Source of the DNA: an uncultured Clostridia bacterium | GTDB lineage: Bacteria; Bacillota; Clostridia; Oscillospirales; Ruminococcaceae | Direction: 5' to 3' | Length of the DNA stretch: 7,680 bases | Assembly (NCBI GenBank): GCA_946613705.1 | Contig: CAMOFU010000110.1 | Location: forward strand, 1 to 7,680 | Shown here: one piece after another, positions 1 to 6,084 of the stretch | Layout: every line of letters starts with the position of its first letter | How positions within the stretch are numbered: position 1 is the stretch's first letter | Notes under the pieces: generated by a model | What the model saw: the letters and a program-made list of their open reading frames with translations, nothing else | Told to the model about the DNA's origin: nothing | The model's database searches: none | Program-made: the position numbers and the translations under genes

Positions 1-1137
1 GCTATGTATGTCGCGGGCAGCGAAAGCTATACCGATATACTCGTCGGCGCATCGGATTTCTATGATATGCTCATGAAGCTTGAACTGGTCAAGAGAGTAG
101 CCGACCACGATAACGGTATCATAGACGATCTTATCGCCAAGAAGGAGCAGTTCGAGGCGGACGAGATCAAGCTCAAGCAGCAGAAGCAGGAGCTTGAAGC
201 TGATAAGGACGACCTTGTAAAGCAGCAGGAAAAGCACGAGACTCAGAAGGACAAGCTCGATGATCTGTACCTCAAGAGCGCTGCTATGCTTAAACAGCTC
301 GAGGCCGATAAGGAAGAATTCCTCGCAAATCAGGATGCTTATATCGCGGAGCAGGAGGCCTTTGAGGAGGGTCTGCAAAAGCTCTTTGAGGAGCAGGAGA
401 CGATAAAGAAGCAGAAGGAAGAGCAGGAGGAAAAGAAGAAGGCCGAGGAGGAAGCCCGCAGAAAGGCTGAAGAGGAAGCAAGAAGGAAGGCAGAGGAGGA
501 AGCCAGAAAGAAAGCCGAGGCCGAGGCTAAGGCTAAGGCAGAGCGTGAGGCGGCTCTGCTCCAACAGCAGCAGGCTCAGCAGAACAATGCCCCGACTACT
601 CCGTCGGTGAGCAGCAATGCAAATACCAATACGAGCTCGGGCAGCTCGTCGGGCAGCAGCTCTTCGTCCTCGACAAGCTCGGGAAGCACGAGCAATTCCG
701 CTTACGGCTATAAGGATAAGTCGATGTTTACCTGGCCGTGCCCGGGGTTCTATTACATAAGCTACGGCGTAGGCTGGCGGTGGGGAGCTTACCATAAGGG
801 TATAGATATCTATTCCCCCGGTATACGCGGAGCTAAGATATGTGCAGCGGCCGACGGTACAGTTATACAGGTCGTCAACGGCTGCCCGCATGACTACGGA
901 AAGAATTACAGCTGCGGCTGCGGCGGCGGCTATGGCAATTATTGCATCATAGACCACGGCGGCGGTTGGTGGACTCTCTACGGGCATTCAGAGGGCATCA
1001 CGGCTTATGTCGGTCAGAAGGTCAAGCAGGGCGATGTGCTCGGAACTGTCGGCTCTACAGGCCATTCAACAGGTCCGCATCTGCACTTTGAGGTGCGTCT
1101 GAACGGCACTGCCCTCAACCCCTCAAACTATGTCTGA
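1..1137 (+). CDS. Coiled-coil M23 family metallopeptidase (5'-truncated)
   Basis: This is the C-terminal 378 residues of a secreted peptidoglycan hydrolase. The reading frame is open from base 1, and alignment to the paralogue at 1258 suggests about 165 residues, including the signal peptide, lie off the window. The visible start (AMYVAGSESYTDIL) matches the hinge of EnvC/PcsB/CwlO-like coiled-coil proteins. A long charged coiled coil follows to about base 540, then a Gln-rich patch, a Ser/Gly/Thr linker (about 595-711) and an M23 (LytM/lysostaphin-type) domain (about 720-1134). The active site looks complete: HKGID (His codon 793, Asp codon 805), YGH (His codon 985) and PHLHFE (codons 1078 and 1084). 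An insert with C-x9-C-x-C lies at 883-921. M23 enzymes usually cut peptide cross-links in peptidoglycan, and the coiled coil suggests control by a membrane partner such as FtsEX (inference). Family assignment is secure; substrate and partner are not. Confidence 0.93.
   Translation, partial: AMYVAGSESYTDILVGASDFYDMLMKLELVKRVADHDNGIIDDLIAKKEQFEADEIKLKQQKQELEADKDDLVKQQEKHETQKDKLDDLYLKSAAMLKQLEADKEEFLANQDAYIAEQEAFEEGLQKLFEEQETIKKQKEEQEEKKKAEEEARRKAEEEARRKAEEEARKKAEAEAKAKAEREAALLQQQQAQQNNAPTTPSVSSNANTNTSSGSSSGSSSSSSTSSGSTSNSAYGYKDKSMFTWPCPGFYYISYGVGWRWGAYHKGIDIYSPGIRGAKICAAADGTVIQVVNGCPHDYGKNYSCGCGGGYGNYCIIDHGGGWWTLYGHSEGITAYVGQKVKQGDVLGTVGSTGHSTGPHLHFEVRLNGTALNPSNYV
439..534 (+). repeat. Four in-frame 24-base units encoding KAEEEARR-like octads
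   Basis: Within the first M23 gene, four successive 24-base units encode KAEEEARR, KAEEEARR, KAEEEARK and KAEAEAKA. The period of eight residues with alternating acidic and basic blocks resembles ER/K-type single alpha helices more than a heptad coiled coil. It would form a rigid, extended spacer before the flexible Ser-rich linker. Third-base differences between units suggest the repeat is old or under protein-level selection. The paralogue downstream has no such block. Confidence 0.85.
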
Positions 1138-1145
1138 AAACTTCA

Positions 1146-1197
1146 CCCTGTGCATCGTCTGCCATAGGCGGGCGATGCAGCAGGGCTCTTTGGTTTA
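1146..1197 (+). terminator. Long hairpin with weak T tail after first M23 gene
   Basis: Arms CCCTG-TGCATCG-TCTGCC (1146-1163) and GGCGGG-CGATGCA-G-CAGGG (1167-1185) pair over about 18 positions, with two G-T wobbles, one bulged G and a 3-base ATA loop. The tail CTCTTTGGTTTA is only moderately T-rich. It begins 9 bases after the stop codon, which fits an intrinsic terminator. The broken T tract suggests incomplete termination, so readthrough into the next M23 gene is possible. Confidence 0.6.
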
Positions 1198-1217
1198 GAC
1201 AGAAGGTACTACGGTTA

Positions 1218-1237
1218 GCGGCAGTTACCCTTGCCGC
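1218..1237 (+). other. Inverted repeat GCGGCA-N8-TGCCGC in leader of second M23 gene
   Basis: Perfect 6-base arms (1218-1223 and 1232-1237) with an 8-base spacer end 20 bases before the chosen ATG at 1258. It could be an operator or a 5' leader hairpin. No convincing -35/-10 pair was found between the preceding terminator-like hairpin and this gene. Function is unknown. Confidence 0.35.
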
Positions 1238-1257
1238 ACAATGGGATCGGTGAGATT

Positions 1258-2796
1258 ATGAGGCTGATGAAAAGAGCTGCTGCGGTGGCGGCGGCATTTG
1301 TGATGTCAATGGGAGTGTTCTCGGGCTATGCCGAGGAGCTGCCGCAGGAGTCTCCCGCGGCAGTGGCGGAAAATGAGGACAGTCCGTCGGACAGCGAAGC
1401 GGCAGACAGTGAAAATGATGCCGATACCGAAGAAGAGGACGAGGATCCCGAGGATGACCCCAATCCTTCTCGGGCGATAAATGTTGAACCGTATGCCGAG
1501 CGCCTGCGCGAGATAGGTGAGGCTCAGAAGGAGCTTGATGAAAAGATCAAGGCCGCTGAAAAGGATATCAAGGACGAGCAGAAGCTTTACAAGGCGGTTA
1601 TGGATAAGCTCGATACCATAGACACACGGATGAATGTGCTCAATTCCTATATGACTGCACTGGAAATAAATATCAAGGAGAATGAGCAGGCCGTCGCGGA
1701 CAGACAGCAGCAGATAGAGGACAGCATTGATAAGTTCAAGCGTCGGCTGCGGGCACTGTATATCGCAGGCGGTGAGGGGGGCTACCTCGATGTGCTGCTG
1801 AGCTCTCAGGACTTCTTCGATGTGCTGATGCGGACAGAGCTTGTCAAGCGGGTCGCCGAGCATGACGACAGATTCATTACCGAGCTTACCGAGAGCAAAA
1901 AGGAGCTCGAAAAACTGAAAACACAGCTTGATGCTCAGAAGGCAGACTACGAGAAGCAGCAGAAGGAGCTGGAGAGCCAGCGCAAGGAGTACGAGCAGCT
2001 TGCCGCAAAGCATAAGCAGGTGAATGATCTGCTGAAGATACAGAAGGATCTGCTCAAAGAGGAGAATAATGCGTATATAGAGGAACGAAAGGCATTTGAG
2101 GCTGACCTGTCGGGATTGCTGAAGTCCAATTTTTCGGACACAGGAAGCGATGCCGAGCGGCAGGCGGCAGAGCTTGAAGCATCGGCAGCGCTCGATGAGC
2201 TGCACGCACAGCTGGATAAACGCAAAGAAGCAGGCGAGGAGATCGGCGAGGATGAATGCCGTTATGTGTTCATGTGGCCCGTACCCGGGGTGTATTACAT
2301 CTCCTACGGTGTCGGAGCAAGGTGGGGCAGCTATCATGAGGGCATAGATATCTCGGGAGATAAATATGATGTTATCAGAGCCTCGGAAAGCGGTACGGTC
2401 GTGAAGACGAACACCTCCTGCCCGCACGATTACGGCAAGACCGAATCCTGCGGCTGCGGAGGCGGCTACGGTAACTATATCATCATCGATCACGGCAACG
2501 ATTTTCTCACCCTGTACGGCCATCTTACGGAGGTCGATGTGAAGGTGGGCGATAAGGTGAAGCAGGGCGACCACATCGGCTTTATGGGCTCGACGGGTTT
2601 TTCAACGGGCGACCATCTGCACTTTGAGATAAGATACAAGGGCAATTATCTTGACCCTGCGGCATTTGTCGTTGTGGATACCGAGGTCGATGCCGAGCTG
2701 CTGAAGGATAAGCCGCAGCCCCGTATGAGCAGCCCTGAGGAGGAAACAGCGTCGGAGGACACAGGCGACGAAAACACTGATGCAGAAGAAGAATAA
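1258..2796 (+). CDS. Secreted coiled-coil M23 family metallopeptidase (complete)
   Basis: This 512-residue exported peptidoglycan hydrolase is paralogous to the truncated gene upstream. Residues 1-26 form a signal peptide (MRLMKR, Ala-rich core, cleavage near SGYA/EE). A very acidic linker follows (about 38-70), then a coiled coil (about 75-285) containing the hinge RLRALYIAGGEGGYLDVLL seen in EnvC/PcsB/CwlO-like proteins. The M23 domain is about 336-470, with zinc ligands His360, Asp364 and His455 and catalytic His422 (YGH) and His453 (HLH). The insert has Cys388, Cys398 and Cys400. The C-terminal tail (about 475-512) is again acidic. ATG 1258 was chosen because GGTGAG lies just before it and the signal peptide begins there; the spacing is short, so ATG 1267 (also a good signal peptide) is possible. 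The TTG at 1231 would add nine non-signal residues and is less likely. It lacks the KAEEEARR block and Ser linker of its neighbour. It is probably cotranscribed with the transglutaminase gene 29 bases downstream. Confidence 0.95.
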   Translation: MRLMKRAAAVAAAFVMSMGVFSGYAEELPQESPAAVAENEDSPSDSEAADSENDADTEEEDEDPEDDPNPSRAINVEPYAERLREIGEAQKELDEKIKAAEKDIKDEQKLYKAVMDKLDTIDTRMNVLNSYMTALEINIKENEQAVADRQQQIEDSIDKFKRRLRALYIAGGEGGYLDVLLSSQDFFDVLMRTELVKRVAEHDDRFITELTESKKELEKLKTQLDAQKADYEKQQKELESQRKEYEQLAAKHKQVNDLLKIQKDLLKEENNAYIEERKAFEADLSGLLKSNFSDTGSDAERQAAELEASAALDELHAQLDKRKEAGEEIGEDECRYVFMWPVPGVYYISYGVGARWGSYHEGIDISGDKYDVIRASESGTVVKTNTSCPHDYGKTESCGCGGGYGNYIIIDHGNDFLTLYGHLTEVDVKVGDKVKQGDHIGFMGSTGFSTGDHLHFEIRYKGNYLDPAAFVVVDTEVDAELLKDKPQPRMSSPEEETASEDTGDENTDAEEE

Positions 2797-2810
2797 CAGC
2801 AGTTCAGAGT

Positions 2811-2816
2811 AGGAGG
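2811..2816 (+). promoter_or_regulatory. Strong Shine-Dalgarno AGGAGG for the transglutaminase gene
   Basis: A perfect AGGAGG lies 9 bases before ATG 2826 and fixes that start. It sits in a 29-base gap after the second M23 stop codon. The gap holds no terminator, which supports cotranscription and predicts strong translation of the third gene. Confidence 0.85.
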
Positions 2817-2825
2817 AGAAAAAGT

Positions 2826-4514
2826 ATGTTAAAAGTCAGAAAGATCATTTCGGCAGCATTGGCGCTTGCACTTGCAGTGGGAGCTGCTGCCGCACCGACA
2901 GGGGGAGAGGGTCTGTTCGCAGGCTCGGTCATCACATCGGAGGCAGCTGCAAAGCTGTACACGAGCAATCTTGATGCGGGGCTGTATATCAGGGAACAGC
3001 TGAAAAAGGGCGCTAAGTCCTTTTCGCTGGATATCAAGGGCAAGTTTGCCACGGCGAAGGATTACAATGAGTATTCGCTCCAGCTGCTCAATTATTACGC
3101 CCTCGGCTACACGGGCGACGGCGATGCGGGCGACGGTCTGGTAAACACCTTCAATTCAAGCATCGGGATAAGCTATGATTCCACGAAAATGACGATCAAC
3201 TATAACATCGACTATAGTATGACGAGCTCGCAGATGACCTCTGCCAAGAATGCTGCGGCAAAGATCGAAAAGGATCTGGGGCTTTCGGGCAAGGACGATT
3301 ACGGCAAGATCAAGGCGGTGCATGATTATCTTGCAAAGAATATCAAATACGATAAATCACTCAGCAAGCGCACGCTCTACGATGCCCTCGTCGGCAAGCG
3401 AAGCGTCTGCGACGGCTATGCCCATGCGTTCTATAAGATCATGAACGATGTAGGCGTGCCCTGCCGCATCATGACAGGCACGGGCAACGGCGGCGCTCAT
3501 GCATGGAATACCGTATACCTTGCAGGCAAGTGGTACTTCATCGACGTTACATGGGATTCAAACGGCTACGAGCAGGTAGGCACCTCTCACCTGTATGACT
3601 ACTTCCTGAAAAGCTGGAAGGACTTCGGCGATCACAGGATCGGCGAGCAGATGACTACCAACTGGCTGAGCGTTTTCTCCGATTTTGCAGTATCAAGCTA
3701 TACTAAGAGCTCGGGCTCGTCGGCGGGCTTCAATTACCCGATACTGACAGAGAGCGGCTTCGGGATAGATATAAGCAAGTGCAGCGCATCTCTGTCCTAC
3801 AGCAGCTACGGCTATGACGGAAATGCCAAGCGCCCGACCGTTACCGTTAAGAGCGGCGGAATGACGCTGAAACAAGACAAGGACTACACTGTCACCTACT
3901 CCAACAATGTGAAGCCCGGTACCGCGACCGTAACGATCAAGGGCAAAGGCGAATACCGCGGCACGCTGAAAAAGACTTACCATATCGGCGAGGTCATGAG
4001 CAAGATCACGATACCATATGCGAGCTACACCTACACGGGCTCTGCGATCACACCGACCGTAACGGTAAAGGACAGCTCGGGAAGGAAGCTCACAAAGGGT
4101 ACCGACTATACCGTGAAGTATTCGTCAAACACTCAGCTCGGCACCGCGAAGATAACGATAATCGGCAAGGGCAGATACGGCGGGACCCGCACCAAGACCT
4201 TTGTAGTCAAGCCCGCCAAGAACGCGATCAGGTCGATCACGACCACCAAGGGCGCTTTCAAGCTCACATGGAACAAGGCACAGAGCGGCACCACGGGCTA
4301 TCAGGTGCTCTACAGCACAGACAAGAACTTCGCAAAGAACGTTCACAGCTATACCTCGACGAACCTGTCGGATACCTCCGAGAATTTCTCGCGGGTACCG
4401 AATTCGGGCGAGACATGGTATGTGAAGGTGCGTTCGTTCATCACCAAGGACGGCAAGGCGACCTCGACACGCTACGGAAACTACAGCGCAGTCAGGTCGA
4501 TCAAGGTAAAATAA
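2826..4514 (+). CDS. Secreted transglutaminase-like protein with Ig-like repeats and FN3-like domain
   Basis: This 562-residue exported protein has a signal peptide at residues 1 to about 23 (MLKVRKIISA, Ala/Leu-rich core). Residues about 45-150 are an uncharacterised N-terminal region. A transglutaminase-like (papain-fold) core spans about 155-270 with a clear triad: Cys195 in RSVCDGYAHAF, His225 in GGAHAWN and Asp240 in FIDVTWD. Two tandem beta-rich repeats follow (about 314-388 and 389-463) with the pattern Y-x-G ... P-T-V-T-V-K ... DYTV-x-YS-x-N ... GTA-x-x-TI-x-GKG. A fibronectin III-like domain ends the protein (about 464-562). Bacterial members of this superfamily include cross-linking enzymes and cysteine proteases, so the reaction cannot be assigned. 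The Ig/FN3 tail suggests carbohydrate or wall binding. No LPXTG motif or C-terminal membrane anchor is present. Linkage to the M23 gene suggests a shared envelope role (inference). Confidence 0.93.
   Translation: MLKVRKIISAALALALAVGAAAAPTGGEGLFAGSVITSEAAAKLYTSNLDAGLYIREQLKKGAKSFSLDIKGKFATAKDYNEYSLQLLNYYALGYTGDGDAGDGLVNTFNSSIGISYDSTKMTINYNIDYSMTSSQMTSAKNAAAKIEKDLGLSGKDDYGKIKAVHDYLAKNIKYDKSLSKRTLYDALVGKRSVCDGYAHAFYKIMNDVGVPCRIMTGTGNGGAHAWNTVYLAGKWYFIDVTWDSNGYEQVGTSHLYDYFLKSWKDFGDHRIGEQMTTNWLSVFSDFAVSSYTKSSGSSAGFNYPILTESGFGIDISKCSASLSYSSYGYDGNAKRPTVTVKSGGMTLKQDKDYTVTYSNNVKPGTATVTIKGKGEYRGTLKKTYHIGEVMSKITIPYASYTYTGSAITPTVTVKDSSGRKLTKGTDYTVKYSSNTQLGTAKITIIGKGRYGGTRTKTFVVKPAKNAIRSITTTKGAFKLTWNKAQSGTTGYQVLYSTDKNFAKNVHSYTSTNLSDTSENFSRVPNSGETWYVKVRSFITKDGKATSTRYGNYSAVRSIKVK
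3765..4214 (+). repeat. Two tandem Ig-like repeat modules, about 75 codons each
   Basis: Codons for residues about 314-388 and 389-463 of the transglutaminase-like protein encode two copies of one beta-sandwich-like module. Shared positions include SYSSYGYDG versus YASYTYTG, PTVTVK, KDYTVTYSNN versus TDYTVKYSSN, PGTATVTIKGKG versus LGTAKITIIGKG, and GTLKKTYHI versus GTRTKTFVV. Such modules recur in tandem in surface proteins of Clostridia and probably act as spacers or ligand-binding domains. Confidence 0.85.
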
Positions 4515-4524
4515 CACAGACAGC

Positions 4525-4571
4525 AAAAGCCCCCGAGTATCGTTCGTTCCGATGCTCGGGGGCTCGTTTAT
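4525..4571. terminator. Bidirectional intrinsic terminator between convergent genes
   Basis: Perfect 10-base arms AGCCCCCGAG (4528-4537) and CTCGGGGGCT (4555-4564) extend inward by TATCG/CGATG with one G-T wobble, leaving a 7-base loop. The plus-strand tail is CGTTTAT. The minus-strand tail contains TTTT from the A run at 4525-4528. It lies between the transglutaminase stop (4514) and the lipoprotein stop (4590) and can serve both genes. Confidence 0.9.
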
Positions 4572-4589
4572 ATGAACAGTGCAGGGGGG

Positions 4590-5684
4590 TCACTGCTCTG
4601 CGTAGAAGGCTTCAAAATTACCGCTGCCGTCATCAAGAGGCAGGGCATAGGCGGCGGACAGTGAGCCGCCCGCGGGAAAATAATCCTCGGGGGTGGTGTA
4701 GATCACGGCATAGTCAAAGACCCTGTTCTCGCCGCTGCCGTAGAGCGAGCTCCCGCAGCATACCGCCGCCATGATGCGGCTGCCCTCGGTCACCTCACCG
4801 TCGGTAAAGCAGGAGGGGAATGAGCAGACGGTAATGCCGTCGTCAAGCAGCATCGTGACTCTGTCGATAGATGCAGACTGCACGGTGCCGAAAAATCCCG
4901 TAAGCCGCGAAAAGCATTCGTTCGACTGCGAAAACTCGCGTCCCTGCGAGGTGTCTCTGTACTCGGTGCAGAGGTCGGTAAGGATATACCGCCCGTCGGT
5001 GAACATATAGCCCGTGATCTCTACCACGGGTATATCCTGCGGGTAGTTTTCCTTGAGCATCTGCGGCAGGGTATTGAGGTCGGCTTCAAATGCGCGGTCA
5101 AGGTTGACGAATTCGCACACAGAGCCTGCGCGGCGGTGCATACTGTAGTCGTAGTCCTCCTGCGGAAGATCGGGGCGGCTGTTTTCGGAGCCTGTTCCGA
5201 ACAGCCTGCCGTTGGGAGTGATAACGTCGCAGCTTTTTACAGAGGTCATATCCTCACTGACATTGAGCCTGCCTCTGACCTCCTCGCCGAGCTTGTTTGC
5301 TATCACCAGCTCGGAGACAGTCTTTCTGTGCTTGTCTGTCGGGAGCTGCTCAGCGAACTGTTCCGCCTTAAACGGCACGCTGTAACGCTTGCCCTTGTAG
5401 GTGAAGCTCAGGCGCTCGTCCTCAAAGGCGGTCACATATGCCGTGATATCGCGGTATCTTGCTGTGACCGTGCTGCTCTGTGCCGCCGAGGGCGTGCTTC
5501 TGGCTGCTGCGCCTGCCGCGGCAGACTTATCTGTGAAGGTGATGCTTGCGGGAGGTTTTGGCTGCTGTCCGCGGCTGCTGTCTGATGCTCTTGCAGCGCA
5601 GGCACCGAGAAACAGCATTGCTGCGGCAGCCGCCGACCCGCAGCGCAGGGCAAGCGCCCTCCGCTTTCGGTGCGTTGTTTTCAT
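4590..5684 (-). CDS. Putative lipoprotein of unknown function, Cys-rich
   Basis: This 364-residue protein matches no family I recognise. The N-terminus has a long basic n-region (KTTHRKRR), a hydrophobic stretch and a lipobox LGAC with Cys29 as the probable lipidated residue, so it should sit on the outer face of the membrane. A low-complexity Ala/Ser/Pro linker (about 32-75) follows. Two beta-rich stretches (about 80-107, and about 264-312 with GTVQSASIDRVTMLLDDG) look like small barrel folds, possibly OB-like; this is a weak inference. At least eight cysteines besides Cys29 are present, including a Cys309-Cys310 pair, which is unusual for a lipoprotein. ATG 5684 was chosen over the in-frame GTG at 5696 because AGGTGA sits 8 bases before the ATG, while the GTG overlaps that site. 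It converges on the transglutaminase gene and has about 350 bases of noncoding DNA upstream, so it is probably transcribed alone. Confidence 0.85.
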   Translation of the reverse strand: MKTTHRKRRALALRCGSAAAAAMLFLGACAARASDSSRGQQPKPPASITFTDKSAAAGAAARSTPSAAQSSTVTARYRDITAYVTAFEDERLSFTYKGKRYSVPFKAEQFAEQLPTDKHRKTVSELVIANKLGEEVRGRLNVSEDMTSVKSCDVITPNGRLFGTGSENSRPDLPQEDYDYSMHRRAGSVCEFVNLDRAFEADLNTLPQMLKENYPQDIPVVEITGYMFTDGRYILTDLCTEYRDTSQGREFSQSNECFSRLTGFFGTVQSASIDRVTMLLDDGITVCSFPSCFTDGEVTEGSRIMAAVCCGSSLYGSGENRVFDYAVIYTTPEDYFPAGGSLSAAYALPLDDGSGNFEAFYAEQ

Positions 5685-5692
5685 TTTGTTCG

Positions 5693-5698
5693 TCACCT
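5693..5698 (-). promoter_or_regulatory. Shine-Dalgarno AGGTGA deciding the lipoprotein start
   Basis: On the minus strand AGGTGA lies 8 bases before ATG 5684. The upstream in-frame GTG at 5696 is inside this element and therefore unlikely to be used. Confidence 0.7.
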
Positions 5699-5701
5699 CT
5701 C

Positions 5702-6032
5702 GGTATCTCGGTTTCGTCGTTTTGTTCTCTTGTTCTCTATAGCTCTTTCAGAATGCTTCCGCATTGTTCCCGAATATGTCTCTTTGTTTCTCTTATGATT
5801 CGGGATGCCAAAAGTCCTCTGTTTATATATACGCATTTCGAGCCGATTTTTCCGCACTGTACGCTATATTTTTATAGCCTGCACCGAAATTTCGTTGGTA
5901 TGCACAAAAAACTCACTCAAATTCTGTGCAGAACCGCAATAGCTTTATGATCGGCAGATCGTTATGCGTTCATAATAGTAGTGCCCGAAAAGCATTGAAA
6001 AGTTATTAACACATTGTAAATTCTACAGACAC
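5702..6032. other. AT-rich intergenic region upstream of the lipoprotein gene
   Basis: No convincing gene is present. The region should hold the minus-strand promoter for the lipoprotein gene. The best match is TTTCAA (6000-5995), 17 bases, TATTAT (5977-5972), which is weak and would leave a leader of nearly 290 bases. Another AT-rich block is TATAAAAAT near 5876-5868. A perfect tandem 8-base repeat, TGTTCTCT twice on the plus strand, lies at 5723-5738. A smaller dyad GATC-GGCA-GATC lies near 5949-5960. A 47-codon, very basic minus-strand frame (5836-5693) was not accepted as a gene. Confidence 0.5.
5863..5894. promoter_or_regulatory. Two adjacent palindromes, candidate operator region
   Basis: GCTATA-TTTT-TATAGC (5863-5878) is a perfect 6-base-arm inverted repeat. 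Six bases further on is the 10-base perfect palindrome CGAAATTTCG (5885-5894). They lie about 180-210 bases upstream of the lipoprotein start, beside AT-rich, -10-like sequence. The positions suit regulator binding, but no known operator consensus is recognised. Confidence 0.35.
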
Positions 6033-6068
6033 AAAAAGCGGTGTGCTCCATGCAGGAACATACCGCTT
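6033..6068 (-). terminator. Intrinsic terminator of mgtE
   Basis: Read on the minus strand, AAGCGGT (6068-6062) pairs with ACCGCTT (6042-6036). After one A-C mismatch, TGTTCC pairs with GGAGCA around a TGCAT loop. A run of five Ts (6037-6033) ends the structure. It begins 17 bases after the mgtE stop. The plus-strand reading lacks a T tail. Confidence 0.88.
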
Positions 6069-6084
6069 ACTGTTGTAAATAGTT

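Noticed and set aside
439..534. Short direct repeats considered as a CRISPR-like or mobile-element signature
   Set aside because: The 24-base units are contiguous, in frame and encode a charged helix. There are no spacers and no flanking mobile-element features.
1306..2574. 422-codon open frame antisense to the second M23 gene
   Set aside because: It lies wholly opposite a gene with signal peptide, coiled coil and catalytic motifs. Its Leu/Ile/Cys-rich composition is what antisense reading of Gln/Glu/Lys-rich codons produces.
4580..4600. Small inverted repeat CAGTG/CACTG at the lipoprotein stop codon
   Set aside because: The 5-base arms are short and next to a much stronger terminator; chance is sufficient explanation.
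4125..4774. Overlapping frames on both strands around the end of the transglutaminase gene (4125-4526 minus, 4268-4774 plus)
   Set aside because: They overlap well-supported coding sequence and the bidirectional terminator, have no ribosome sites and show no recognisable domains.
5136..5950. Several plus-strand frames over and past the lipoprotein N-terminus
   Set aside because: They are antisense to the lipoprotein signal and linker region. The Ala/Cys/Arg-rich composition reflects the reverse reading of its codons, and none has a credible start site.
5996..6018. Plus-strand TTGAAA followed by TGTAAA as a promoter
   Set aside because: Spacing is short and no plus-strand gene lies downstream; it would read only into the antisense of mgtE.
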